DNA from: Guadua angustifolia
Lineage: Eukaryota > Streptophyta > Magnoliopsida > Poales > Poaceae
Assembly (NCBI GenBank): GCA_036346375.1
Contig: JAYEVE010000527.1
Span: 62,001-126,000, forward strand
Reading direction: 5' to 3'
Length of the DNA stretch: 64,000 bases
Position 1 is the stretch's first letter, and the number at the start of each line of letters is the position of its first letter. The notes beneath the pieces were generated by a model. The model was not told the origin of the DNA. It was given only the letters and a program-made list of their open reading frames with translations, and searched no databases. The position numbers and the translations under genes were made by a program. Shown in pieces: positions 22,130 to 34,440 of this stretch.

Positions 22130-23411
22130 TTGCTTACTATGCATTTCTTGATACCCACTGTGTGAGTAAATAAATCCAAAGTGCTGAATTAAGATCAAAA
22201 CTGGTATCTTTGTAAGTATCTTTAACTAAAATTGAGAAAATGCTGCTGAAAGTCTTATCTTACTATGTCTCTTTCTTATCCCATCCAAAACATAGTAACT
22301 AAAGTCCAAATCATGTCTTCTTAAAACTCCAGTGGAAAAATTCAACTAAACTCATCTATTCTACACTTGAGTCTTTCAGCTGAGTTTAGGTTGCAATTAC
22401 TAATGCTCATATAAGAATTGGACTCAAACATTTTTTGAGAGCTTAATTTCTTCGAGTTTATGTTTTTGTTGATTGTGTTGGTTGTGTATCTTAAGATTTA
22501 TCAAGGTCCATTTCCTGTATTTCTCCTGATTATCTTTAATGGATCTTCGAAAATCTAAAAGAGCTTAGTTATATCTCTCAATTTTAATCTTCAGAAAATT
22601 ACTCATACGATAGACTTAAATCAATTGAAGTGAATTGTCAAATACCCATTTGCGATGGACCAATTCAGAAACCAAATACTATTTACCACGGACCAAAATA
22701 ATTAGTCCGTGGCTAAATGAAATCCACAAGAATGTTGATCCGGCGCAAAAGGCAAAATCTGTGTTCCATACATCAAAATGGTCTGACACATGAGGAAATG
22801 GTTCTAAGCTTATTTCTTATCTAAGTTCAAATGGATTTGATCTATTTTATAAAACTTTTTCTTCTCATCTCAGTTTCCAAAATTTGTTCAAAATCTTGCC
22901 AAATTGCTTTAGGACTTATCTATTGCTAACCTGTCCTTGATTTTAGGACCCTAAGTAATTAGTCCATACCGTTTTCACCAAAAAGGGTCCCACCACCTCT
23001 TTTACTGGACGCCTGTTCTCCTCAACCACCTTGTGTTAAATGGCGTCAGTTACCAAGATTCCCCTATACCTTTACCCGCATTCATTGCAAATTACCCCTT
23101 CATCACAAAGTTTCCCTTGCTGTTCTTGTTTCTTGCACAACTTCTCCTTACCAGAGACCCTAGTTCTCTCTTCATCGAAGCAATCCCAAGCTGGGCATTG
23201 GCAACGGTGTCTCTCTGGTCATCTTGCACAAGGATCTTCTAAAAAGGCTCAGTAAGTTTACCCTAAACTTTTTCATCTTCTTGTCAAAACCCTAGACCTA
23301 ATTCTTAGATTCTAGTATTTGCTTTTGCTTAGGTTTAGTCAGTGTACATGAGAAAAGGTTTGGCATTGAGTTAAACTGATCTAGAAGGGAACTGTTAAGG
23401 TTACTGCCAAG
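22130..23411 (+). other. Leader region between pol and ORF3 of outer SIRE
   Basis: No coding frame is convincing. At 22686-22712 lies a palindrome with arms CCACGGAC and GTCCGTGG, the same motif type as the LTR array. From 23040 to 23250 the sequence is pyrimidine-rich, like a plant 5' UTR. A strong splice-donor-like GTAAGT is at 23252-23257, and an AG immediately precedes the ORF3 ATG at 23412, so a 160-bp intron ending at the start codon is possible. Confidence 0.5.
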
Positions 23412-24969
23412 ATGAGGTCAAAGAACCTTGACAAGAGAGGTCTAATTGGAAAAATTGTTGACAAAGTAAAGGGCAAGAAACAAAAGGTATCTAGTTCATC
23501 TCCTGGCATAAATTTACCTAGACAACCTCAAGGTCCAGTGCCCATTCAAGATATTCATGATACTGGGAGAAAGAATAGGAAGTTGGTAACTTCACATCCT
23601 AAGAAAGGAAAGGATAAAGATATAGAAGAATCAGACTCTTCATCAGAAGACAGTGCTTATGAACCAGGCAAAGGAATCTTCTTCTTAAAATACCGAGTTA
23701 ATTACTGAAGTTGACATATTGAGTAGCAACGAACTGTCTGCCCTAAGTGGAAAGAAGTTAAGGGCTGTAAGACTAGTTAGTGAAAAAGTTTGGTTTCCTG
23801 TTTCAGGACCAGCTCTGGGTGAGAATTTTGTTTCCTTGCTCCATAAGAACATTTATAATGTTTATCTGAATAGAATGGATGGAAAAGGAAAAGCAATCTC
23901 AGCCTTGTCAAACCATCAGTATGTGGATTGGGCACAAGTAAATTCCATAATTGGTTCAAATAGGTTGTTTGACTGTATAAACTCCACCCCTGGATTGACT
24001 TATCTAATGTCAAACAAGACCATACCTTAGAGTGTTTCAAGAACCCTAGAGTTCTACGCATCTTTATTAGTGAACAAACAGAGAAATCATATTATGTTCA
24101 CTATGAATGGAAAGATAAGAATAATTAGATCCAGTCAGTTTGAGTCTGCAATTGGAGCCTCAAGTCCATTAGTGAACAGAACAAGGATATATGAAAAGAT
24201 GTATCCTAGTTAGAGATGGAGGATGGTTGGTGATATGCCTAATCTGCAAATGTCTGCACATATATATAAGGATATCACCAGTGCTGATTTTAACCCCAAT
24301 AGAGTTTCCTGCCTCTCAGAAGAAGCAAAGGTATTGTTGCTGATGTTAAGGCATACTATATTTCCCAAGTCAGGATATAAAGAAGGTGTGACCCCAACCC
24401 TGGCTTGGTTGCTGCATCTAATTTTGTCAAGGCAACCCATAGACTTAGTTGATTACATCTTTGGGGAAATGGAAGAGGCAGTGTATAGAAAATTGAGCAG
24501 TCCATTACCTTTTGCTCAATAAATCACCCAAGTTCTGTTGGCTCAAGGGATTATCTCACAAGTTGACCTAAATAGGGAATTTAAATGTTTCCCAAAGAAG
24601 TATAATATGCACAAGTCGACTGGACAGAATTTGAGAGCCACTGGTTTTCTTCAAGGGTTGCAAGCAAATCAACCTATAGAAGAGGAAAAACCAGCTCATC
24701 ATGATCAAGAAGAAGAAGTGAGTGAACTAAGTAAGAAATTAGTTCTTGAATATGGATCTACAGAAGAAGAAGAGTCAAATGGTGAATAGGAAAATGATTT
24801 TGACCTCAACAGCCCGAGTGGATACTCTCTGAACCATTATCATTCATATGGCAGTTATCATTCATATAACAGTCATCATTTATCTGGCAGTTTTGCAGCA
24901 CAAATGAGCTCAAGTCACAGACAAATGCCTTCTAACAACAACCATCATAGTAGTCATCAAAGGCATCAT
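23412..24969 (+). pseudogene. ORF3 ('env-like' by position) of outer SIRE, 5' part
   Basis: This is the third ORF of SIRE-type elements, whose function is not established. It begins with a basic and acidic low-complexity N-terminus (23412-23708), then shifts frame. A central domain (24060-24660) resembles ORF3 of the second SIRE: compare TIFPKSGYKEG near 24355 with TIHPKSGNFDA near 33810, each followed by a DLVDYIFGEM or NVVDFIIREM segment. The C-terminal part near 24830-24968 is rich in His, Ser and Tyr. In-frame stops lie at 24028, 24520 and 24787. No signal peptide or membrane span is evident, so I do not call it an envelope protein. It is split by two insertions and resumes at 36481 and 40504. 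Confidence 0.65.
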
Positions 24970-26455
24970 TGAAAGCATCTAGGCTCCCATGTGTTTAATG
25001 GTTTTGGTAATTAATGACAATCATGGAAAAAGGATTGATGTTGTTTGCATGAGTAAATTGGAAACAGGAAGATCGATTCTTCAAGGACATCGGAATGTCA
25101 CAAATACGAAAAAGAAGAAGTACGCATCAAAGAAGTAAAAGAAATGAAGGTATAAAATTTTAGAGATATTTTCTAGTCATTTTTACCAATCTCGGAGTTG
25201 GAAGAAAAGATCGGATTGTTAGGATAGTCGCCGTACTATTAAGAGGGACTTGACGAGAGTCTTGAACTTTAAATATGCATCTAATATGGCTCAATAGTTT
25301 AAAAGTATTCGGTCATGCATTCATATAGATGTTGAATCTGAATTTCAGCTTGAGCCAGGCACTCTAGCGGTGGTGGTGGGATGTAGTAAGAATGCGTATT
25401 ACAAAGTAGCTTGTGCTTCTTGTAGCTATATGACAGAGAGCTCCTCGGGAGTTTATTCTTCGGTCGGCACTACCGCAGGGGTAGTGCGGTAGTACCGCAC
25501 CTTCAATGGCGGTAGCTTTATAATGTAACCAATTTTTCTGGTGGCAAGCAGGCGGTACTACCGCACCCAAGGGCTGTAGTCTTCGCCACGTAAAAATGCA
25601 CAAGAACGGACCACGTGTTAGGGCGTTAAATGCACCAGAGAGCCATTGGGATCGAGGCGGTACTACTGCCCCTAGAGGGCTAGAGTAATCGCCATGGCAT
25701 GGCGATTTTTCAGGATTAAAATTGAATAACGGCTAGTTTGTGTGAGGTGGGGTTATAAATACCCCCTCACCTGTGCTAGGGGCTGGTTGGTGACTTCATT
25801 GAATACTTCTTGAGCCCTAGCAACTCTCTCCACTCACTAGAGCATTAAATCTTTGATTCTTGAGTTCTTGGAGAGAAAATTGAGTGCATTGAGTGCATTG
25901 CATTAGTTGAGCCATATTGAAGCACTCTAGAGTCTCAAGCTTGCGTCAAGTTTATTACTCTTGGAGGTTGCCGCCTCCTAGACAGCTTGGAGGCGTGAAG
26001 TTCCGGTGATCTTCACAAAGAAGTGTGTGTGAAGGCCCGGACGGTTGTGAAGACAAGGAGCTCGCCTACCCGGAGCGGGGAAGAGCTACCACGAGTGATC
26101 GAGGAAGGCTCAAGCTATAGGAGCCGGCTTGAAGAAGTTCAAGTCACCTCAACGTGGAGTAGGGGAGACCGGCAAGTCTCCGAGACCACGGGATAAAATC
26201 CACATGTTCATCGTTTGTGGTTTGCGTAGTTTTTCACTCTTACATTAATTCTAACAAATTGATCATCTTTGTGCTATACTTGTTTAACTATTGACATACT
26301 TGAGTAGAAACATTATTTGGTGATCACTAGAATTGTTAGGGATTGAAAGTGTCAAAATTGTCATTCGGGCTTAGTAATTATTAAATTTGATTTTAGTGAT
26401 AGAAAATTTAAAACCTCCTATTCACCCCCCTCTAGTCGGTATCCTTGATGCTACA
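24970..26455 (+). repeat. 5' LTR of SIRE-2
   Basis: It starts TGAAAGCATCTAGGCTCC and ends GATGCTACA. It contains several palindromic GCGGTAGTACCGC motifs (best at 25484-25500, arms GTGCGGTA/TACCGCAC) and a TATA box at 25754. It has an extra 11-bp tandem copy (GAGTGCATTGA) relative to the 3' LTR. Confidence 0.95.
25754..25760 (+). promoter_or_regulatory. TATA box of SIRE-2 5' LTR
   Basis: TATAAAT in GGGTTATAAATACCCCC, conserved in the 3' LTR at 35784-35790, downstream of the palindromes. Confidence 0.75.
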
Positions 26456-26457
26456 AG

Positions 26458-26469
26458 TGGTATCAGAGC
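26458..26469 (+). promoter_or_regulatory. Primer-binding site of SIRE-2
   Basis: TGGTATCAGAGC, two bases after the LTR, the tRNA-iMet type. Confidence 0.9.
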
Positions 26470-26511
26470 TTGGTCTCTCCTTATTTCGGTTTCACCGCCT
26501 AGAGAGCAAGG

Positions 26512-28432
26512 ATGGCCAACGAGGGGATTTCAATTGGAAAGGCTCCTTTCTTTGATGGTACAAATTATGCGTATTGGAAAATACGTATGACGGTTTACCT
26601 CAAAGCTATGAGTCCCAACATATGGAGAATTGTTAATGAATGTTATGTTGTAACTGGTGATCCCGCTTTAATAGCTGAACAAAATGAAAGATATGTTCAT
26701 CTTAATGCTCAAGAATGAACGCTATTTTTGGTTCCTTAAATGCGGATGAATTCAATTGTATAAGTAATTTAGAAACCGCACATGAAATTTGGAATACATT
26801 GTCAAAAATTCATGAAGGAACATCCACTGTTAAGGAAACAAAATTACACATGCTTAGAGTAAAATATGAAAGCTTCATTATGTTACCTCATGAGAATATC
26901 AATGAAATGTATTCTAGATTAAACAATATTGTTAACGAACTCAAGGGTCTTGGTATGACCTTGAGTGATGTTGATGTTGTCAGGAAAATGCTTAGGGCTC
27001 TTCCTGAGAAGTACGAGACATTGGTGACTTTATTCCTCAACTCACCGAAATTGCCAAGGATGACGCCAACCAGACTTCTTGGAATCCTCATCACAAACGA
27101 GCTTTACAAGAAGAACAAGGAAGAGCTATTGGAACAAAGCTCCTCGAAGAAAAAGAATGTCGCCTTCAAGGCAAAGGCGAAGTCAAGTGATGAGGGCTCC
27201 GAAGATGAAGACACCGAGGAGGAGATGTCACTTCTTGTGAGACGAATGTAGAAGTTCATGAGGAGACGCTCAAACTCAAGCGATCCTCAAAGGTTTAGAA
27301 GAGGGCAAAGCTCTAGCACCAACTGGTATGCAAATATTCGGTGCTACGAGTGTGACGAAAAGGGGCACATCGCCTCGCATTGCCCCAAGAAGAAGCACGA
27401 CAAGATCAAGTCACCCAAGAAGAAGAAGTTTTTTCAAGAAAATAAGAAGCTCTTCAAGAAGCTTCAAAAGGATGGCAAAGACGAATCTCATATTAGAGAG
27501 TGGGATTCCGAAGAAGAGTACTCGGACTCCGACTCATCCGAAGAAGAAACTCCTTCAAAGAAGAAGGGTCTTGCCGGTATCGCCATCAAGGAGGCTTCAT
27601 CACCATTCGTCACCCCTTTATGCCTTATGGCTAGAGGAGAAATTAAGGTAAATTCTAATGAAGATGATGAACCCTCATACGACGAATTAATGGATATGCT
27701 TGAGGATTTAAATGAATATCTTGGCAAAGAGAAATCAAAATTTAAGGTTTTGAGAAAAGAGTTTCTCTCTCTCAAAAATTCTTATAAGGAGAAAAGGAAG
27801 CTCATGAGGTTCTCCTTGCCAAGGATCATCCAAAGTCCTCAAATGATATTGGTATAGAATGCAATATTATCAATGATTTGCCTAATTTAGAAATCAACTC
27901 ATGTTATGTGGCAAAATCAAACATCGCTACCTCATGTGATTATTTAATTGATACATCATGCTCTAGTGCTAGCTCATGTCATGAAAATTTAATTGTTGAA
28001 AATAACGAACTTAAAGAACAAGTAAATAAACTCAATAAAAGTTTAGATAGATGCTTTAAGGGTAAAGATACCCTAAATAAAATTTTGGGTAGTCAGAGAT
28101 GTTCTTATAATAAAGAAGGTTTAGGATATGTCCCTAAAAGGAACAAGAAAATAAGTAACAAGGCTCCGCGCTTTGTGAAATCAAATGGAAAGTTTTGTTA
28201 TAAGTGTCACGATGTAGGACATTTAGCTATTGATTGTTCATTAAGTAAAGCTTCAAAAGAAAATATTCATGACTCTTGCTATGTACTTAAAAGAGATAGA
28301 AATGGTAAAGTTTTTGCTAAATTTATTGGGACCCCGATAATTGGCCAAAGAAAGAAAGCCGTTTGGGTTCCCAAAACCTTGGTCACTAATCTCCAAGGAC
28401 CCAAACAAATTTGGGTACCTAAAAAGGATTGA
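26512..28432 (+). pseudogene. gag of SIRE-2
   Basis: It starts at ATG 26512 with the Copia gag motif YAYWKIRM. A frameshift near 26710, an in-frame TAG at 27249 and a further frameshift near 27850 break it. Two zinc knuckles are visible: CYECDEKGHIASHC (near 27340) and, far downstream, CYKCHDVGHLAIDC (near 28195). Between them lie lysine-rich and acidic-serine stretches. It ends with the VWVPK/IWVPK tail at 28432 and is followed by pol in a different frame. Size and order match the gag of the outer SIRE. Confidence 0.88.
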
Positions 28433-28445
28433 TTTTATTTTGTAG

Positions 28446-31400
28446 GTGAACTACAAGACCGGTGGACGGCATTGGGTGCTAGATAGTGGATGTACCCAAC
28501 ATATGACCGGTGACCGGAAAATGTTCACAACGTTTGATTCGGGAAGTGGACAACATGACAAAATCACTTTTGGAGATAATAGCAAAGGAAAAGTATTGGG
28601 TTTAGGTAAAATTGCTATATCAAATGATCTTTCCATTTCTAATGTATCTCTAGTTGAAACACTAAATTTTAATTTGCTATCCGTTGCACAAATATGTGAT
28701 CTTGGTCTTGTTTGTAGCTTCTTTAAAGATGGTGTTGTTATTTCTAGAGAAAATGATAATTCTTTAGTATTTAAAGGATTTAGATTTGGAAATTTGTATT
28801 TGGTTGACTTCACCTCAAATGACTCTTGTCTTCAAACATGCTTAATGGCAAAAACATCTTTAGGATGGTTATGGCATAGAAGGCTAGCTCATATTGGGAT
28901 GATTCAACTCAAAAAGCTTTTTAAAAATGATTTAGTTGTGGGCTTGAAAGATGTGAAGTTTGAGAAAAATAGGCTTTGTAGCGCTTGTCAAGCCGGCAAG
29001 TAAGTGGCTAGTTCTCATCCTTCAAAGAGTATCATGTCCACATCTAGACCATTAGAGCTCTTACATATGGATTTGTTTGGCCCGACAACCTACAAGAGCA
29101 TCGGAGGTAATTCTTATTGCTTAGTCGTTGTTGATGATTACTCTAGATATACATGGGTATTCTTCTTAGATGACAAATCTGAAACCTCCGATATTTTCAA
29201 AAGGTTTGCTAAAAGGGCTCAAAATGAATTTGATTTTAAAATAAAGAAAATCCGTAGTGATAATGGTTCCGAGTTCAAAAATACAAGAATTGAAGATTAT
29301 TGTGATGAACTTGGAATAAAGCACGAACTTTCCGCAACCTACACTCCGGAACAAAATGGAGTTGTGGAACGGAAAAATCGAACATTAATTGAAATGGCAA
29401 GAACAATGCTTGATGAATATGGTACTTCCGATAGTTTTTGGGCGGAAGCCATTAATACTGCTTGCCATGCTACAAATAGACTTTATTTGCATCGACTTTT
29501 GAAAAAGACCTTTTATGAGCTTCTTGTTGGAAGAAGGCCGAATATCTCTTATTTCCGAGTTTTTGGTTGCAAATGTTATATTTTGAAAAAGGGTGTTCGG
29601 CTCTCTAAATTTTAAAGTCATTGCGATGAAGGTTTCTTGCTTGGTTATTCCTCAAATAGCAAAGCTTATCGAGTGTTTAATAAAAAAAAGGTTTTGTGGA
29701 GGAAACGTGTGATGTTGAATTTGATGAAACTATCGGCTCTCAAGAAGAGCAAAAAAATTTAGATGATGTAGGTGAAGAAGGGCTAAGAGAAGCAATGAAG
29801 AATATGACGTTAGGAGATGTGAAGCTGGAGGTCGACATTGAGAATCAACCCTCATCCACTCAAGTCGAGCCTTCAACCTCCGCAACTCTAAGACAAATTC
29901 AAATCATCGAAGAAGATGACAAGAATAATGATCAACAAGCTCAACCTCTACTTCAACGTATTCATCATGGTCTCTTCAAGAATCATCCAATAGATCAAAT
30001 ATTGGGTGACGTGAGTAAGGGTGTTCAAACTCGATCCCGTGTTGTTTCTTTTTGTGAGCATTATTCTTTCGTGTCATCATTTGAACCCACTCATATAGAT
30101 GAAGCATTAGATGATCCGAATTGGGTAAATGCTATGCATGAAGAGTTAAATAATTTTGCCTGAAATGATGTTTGGACTTTAGTTGAAAGACCTAAAGAAC
30201 ATAACGTAATTGGCACAAAATGGGTCTTTCGGAATAAGCAAGATGAAAATGGTATTGTTGTAAGAAATAAAGCTAGACTAGTGGCGCAAGGTTTCACTCA
30301 AGTCGAAGGATTAGATTTCGGTGAAACATTTGCACCCGTAGCTAGATTAGAAGCCATTAGAATCTTGCTTGCATTTGCTTCATGTTTTGATATTAAATTA
30401 TTTCAAATGGATGTAAAGAGTGCGTTCTTAAATGGACAAATATCCGAATTGGTATTTGTAGAACAACCTCCCAGTTTTGAAAATTCCAAATATCCGAATT
30501 ATGTTTACAAACTCTCTAAGGCGCTATACGGACTCAAGCAAGCTCCTAGAGCATGGTGTGAGCTACTTAGAGATTTTCTAATCTCAAAAGGATTCAAAAT
30601 TGGGAAGGTTGATACAACACTCTTTACAAAAATAATTGATGAAGATTTCTTTGTATGTCAAATTTATGTCGATAATATTATTTTTGGTTCTACTAACGAA
30701 GATTTTTGCAAAGAATTTGATGAAATGATGTCTAGGGAATTCGAAATGTCGATGATTGGAGAATTAAGCTTCTTTCCCGGACTTCAAATCAAGCAACTCA
30801 AAAATGGGACATTCGTAAGCCAAACCAAGTATACAAAGGATCTACTCAAAAGGTTTGGCATGGAGGACGCAAAGCCAATCAAGACTCCAATGGCTTCAAA
30901 CGGGCATCTCGACCTTAATGAGGGAGGTAAACCGGTAGACTTAAAGCTTTATCGATCAATGATTGGTAGTTTACTTTATCTCACTGCATCTAGGTCCGAC
31001 ATTATGTTTAGTGTTTGCATGTGTGCTCGTTTTCAGGCCTCTCCCAAAGAATGTCATTTAGTTGCCGAAAAGAGAATTCTAAGATATTTGAAACATTCCT
31101 CAAATATAGGGTTATGGTATCCTAAAGGTGCTAAATTTGACTTAATTGGATATTCGGATTCGGATTATGCGGGTTGTAAAGTGGATAGAAAAAGCACCTC
31201 TGGGAATTGCCAATTGCTAGGTAGATCCCTAGTTTCATGGTTCTCTAAGAAACAAAATTTCGTAGCACTATCCACTACCTCAGCCGAATATATATCCGCC
31301 GGTAGTTGTTGCGCTCAATTATTATGGATGAGACAAACTCTAATGGATTATGGAATAAACTTCAAGAAGGTGCCTCTTTTGTGTGACAATGAAAGCGCGG

Positions 31401-31618
31401 TTAAAATAGCAAATAACCCGGTCCAACACTCAAGAACCAAGCACATAGATATCTGCTATCATTTCTTGAGAGATCATGTGAGTAAAGGAGATATTGAAAT
31501 TAGTCACATTAGAACTGAAAATCAATTAGCGGATATTCTCACCAAACCCTTGGATGAAGCTAGATTCTGTAAATTGAGGAATGAATTAAATGTCATAGAT
31601 ATCTCAAACGTGACCTAA
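28446..31618 (+). pseudogene. pol of SIRE-2
   Basis: Domains in order: protease with DSG (near 28487); gag-pre-integrase WHRRLAH (near 28872); integrase with DLFGPTT, VDDYSRY, SDNGSEF and VERKNR; reverse transcriptase (30180-30900); and RNase H ending LADILTKPL (near 31530) with its natural stop at 31618. In-frame stops lie at 29001 (TAA), 29613 (TAA) and 30161 (TGA). A run of eight A near 29687 causes a frameshift. The reverse transcriptase motif reads YVDN at 30665-30676, so one catalytic aspartate is lost. The stop at 29613 sits at the same codon as the stop at 12557 in the outer SIRE. Confidence 0.93.
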
Positions 31619-31684
31619 ATGATGATCTTTTTGGATATTTATTGGATTTATTCAATAATTTTTCTCCTAGTTGTGTCTCACATT

Positions 31685-31696
31685 AAGGGGGAGTAA
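31685..31696 (+). promoter_or_regulatory. First internal polypurine block of SIRE-2
   Basis: AAGGGGGAGTAA, about 65 bases after the pol stop. Matching blocks occur at 34484-34495, 34803-34811 and 34976-34990. Confidence 0.7.
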
Positions 31697-32931
31697 TATG
31701 CTTTTTATATGTATATTACATTCCTTAAATGTAAAAAAAATCAAAAATTGTGCTATTAATCTTCAAAAGGTGAAACTAGACCTCTATAGGTCAAACTATT
31801 TTTAAAAAAAAAATATAATCTAGTTTAGTAAATAAATTTCAAAGTTTATAAAAACTTCATTTATAATGTACTATTGTTTAAATCTCATCTTTTGAAAAGT
31901 AATATCATACTATTTCTTCCCTATTTCAATATTTAAAACTTTTGTGTTTTTGAAAAGGTTTAGTAAAATTCAAAACCTTTATCTATATTGATCTACTTAT
32001 AGCACAAATTGAGTCATGCCAAATGAACTATGTTTGAAATTATCTCTAGTTCTTAATTGATGATTTCGACTTAAACAGGTCAAATATGAATTATCTCTTT
32101 GAAGTATTATTTCTTGCTGTGCACCACGGTTGGAAATGCTCTAAAATGATTCAATGGTAAAATGAAATTCATACGAGCAATTTCAAGAACTCGCTTCTTA
32201 AGGTCTCTCGATTTTACTGCCGATGCACGGCACTCAAGCCCACGCAGTAGTACGTGTTCTTGGTACTACTGGTGCCAGGAGCGGTAGTACCGCTCGGCCC
32301 GTTATGTGGTGGGTCCCGAGTTTAAACTGCCCGTTTTCTTCTCTTCTCTCTCTCATTCATTTCTCCTCACTCGAAACTGCCTCCTCTCTCTCTCCCGTGC
32401 GATTCTCTCTCTCCCTCTCAAACCCTAAATTCATCTCCTCCAAAATCTTGGAAATTTGCGGGGTTTCTTCCATTGGATTTAATCTTTGTGACCTTCTTCT
32501 CCAAAAGGTAACAATCATCTTCATTATCTCCTTTTGATTCATCCTTTTTGGAGCATGTTAGGGTTTAGAAGAAGAGATGAATTATATGAATTTTATTGCA
32601 ATTCTTGTGGTGAAATATTGTTGGACTAGACTTAAAAAGGTTGTACATCACTCCTAATCCATGCCAACATAACCTTATTTTGCCACATTGCTTCGAATTT
32701 TTTGAAAAATCTGCCGTGGTTATGCTTAGCCGGCACTACCGGCCATATGGAGCGGTAGTAGCGACTTTTGCAAGACTAGGGCTCTTTTGAGTAGTAGTGC
32801 CGATCGCATTTTTGGCAGACTTCTCTAAAGGCATTAATTAATTTGCCAAAATTCATATGGTTCTATTTTCTTTAGAAAATCCATCTTGTCAAAATGTCAT
32901 GTCCTAAAATCCTTGAAAATTCCTTTAGATC
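31697..32931 (+). other. Leader region between pol and ORF3 of SIRE-2
   Basis: The first 500 bases are AT-rich and non-coding. At 32280-32294 and near 32728-32760 are palindromes of the AGCGGTAGTACCGCT type, the motif found in this element's LTR. From 32335 to 32507 the sequence is CT-rich and contains AAACCCTAAA, much like a plant 5' UTR exon. A donor-like AAAAG/GTAACA is at 32508, and an acceptor-like TTCCTTTAG ends at 32928, three bases before the ORF3 ATG. A 421-bp intron in the leader is therefore plausible. Confidence 0.5.
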
Positions 32932-34440
32932 ATGCCTCGCACAAAGAAATCCGGGGTCAGTCCATCTGGAGCTCAAGGGAGCAAGGTTGTCAAGAAAACA
33001 ACTCGGGGTCGTGGTATGCCTACTCCGGGTTCTGACAGTGATGACAGTGATAATTCTTTTGAAATTGCCATGGGATCCGGAGCAGCAAAAGGAAAAGGAA
33101 AGGCAGCAGCTGAGGCATCAAGGTCTAAGAAAAGAAAAATTCCTTCAGATGCGCCTCAAGAGCGTGAAATTTTTGGGAGTGATGATGAAACTGAGAGAGA
33201 GGACAATGAAAGCTTTGATGAGGAGGAAGAGGAGTTGCCTCAGGTTGGAAGGCATAGGAATGATCCTTCCCAAATAAAGGGGGATGATTACTATGCTATC
33301 AGAGGACAGAATCAGTACCTTGAGCCTCGCTCTGCAACCAACCCAAGGTTCCATTCTCTTTTCCAGCAGAAAGTATATGATCAAATCTATTTGGAAAAAG
33401 ATTTTGCGAATCAGAGGTGGGTGAGCTGGAATCACGTCAGAGAGTAGCCAGATTTTGTGGGCATCCCTGAATTGTTTGGAGGAGCTGGCTTGTATCACTT
33501 CCTTGGTGGCAGGACAGACTTCAACGAGAAGATCATCAAGCAATTTTATGCCACTCTCTATGTCTCCGAGTCTTTTGATTCCATCACATGGATGACAGAT
33601 TCCCGCAAGTATACTGCGTCCAAGGAAGACTTTGAGCATGCATTGGGGATCTTCCACAGTTCTCATCCAAAGATTCACGATGATCCTCCTTTGACCTTGG
33701 ATGCAGCTGCTATCTTTTATGATCAAATCCATCCATTTAAAATTGGGCAATCTGCAGGGCTGCAACTTCAACCGAGTATGGTCAACAAAATCATCCAAGT
33801 CACCATCCATCCAAAGAGTGGAAATTTTGATGCCATCAGGGGATTTGCCTGGAACTTGATCGCAAAAATAATGGCAAAAGAGAAATTTAATGTGGTGGAC
33901 TTTATTATAAGGGAAATGGCTCAATCTGCGAGAGAAAGATGAAAGACCATTTACTTTGCTCCGTATATCATGGCCTTAATCCGAAGAGTAGCAGGGTACA
34001 ATGGTCCAACTCCCACTCCTCATAAGCCATATAAGCCCCGTGTTACTCCGCCTCAAGTCTTGCATCACATTGCCGAGCAAGCCGCTCAAGCCAAAGCCCA
34101 AGCCGAGCAAGCTGCTCAAGCGGCCCAAGATGCTCAAGCTCCACCTGTGCACGATGCTTATCTTGCCGGTCTTGAGAGTCTGCAGTCCGACATGATGTCT
34201 CAGTTTGGCCTTCTGCTTGAACTTCAGCTTCACAACCGTCAGGCGGTGGACGAGCTCAGGGAGCGTGTGGGCACCCTAAGCACTTCAGTTGAGCAGATCA
34301 GGAGCGAGCTTCTTCCCGTCTCCTTCCATCGTTTTGGTCGTCGCCTGGCTGGCGCTGCTTCTCCCTCTCATCCTCCTCAGCCTTCGACCTCGGTTGATCC
34401 CTCGGTGGCTCCAGGCTCTCCTAAGGACGGAGAAGCGTGA
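32932..34440 (+). pseudogene. ORF3 ('env-like' by position) of SIRE-2
   Basis: One reading frame of 503 codons is interrupted only by TAG at 33446 and TGA at 33940. Parts: a basic Lys/Arg/Ser N-terminus (residues 1-60, including KKRK), an acidic stretch (residues 80-105), a central globular domain (about residues 105-340, containing FYATLY and TIHPKSG) and a C-terminal Ala/Gln-rich region (HIAEQAAQAKAQAEQAAQAA, near 34068) that should form a coiled coil, then a Ser/Pro-rich end. The central part matches ORF3 of the outer SIRE. I recognise it as the plant transposon-associated ORF found downstream of pol in SIRE-type elements. No signal peptide or membrane segment is visible. The function is unknown. 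Confidence 0.8.

Noticed and set aside
23033..23242. Small ORF with a hydrophobic segment just upstream of ORF3, considered as a spliced signal peptide
   Set aside because: It overlaps the UTR-like leader, has no counterpart in SIRE-2, and there is no evidence of an in-frame splice to ORF3.
32932..34440. Calling ORF3 a true envelope protein
   Set aside because: No signal peptide, transmembrane span or fusion-type region is visible; only its position after pol suggests 'env-like'.
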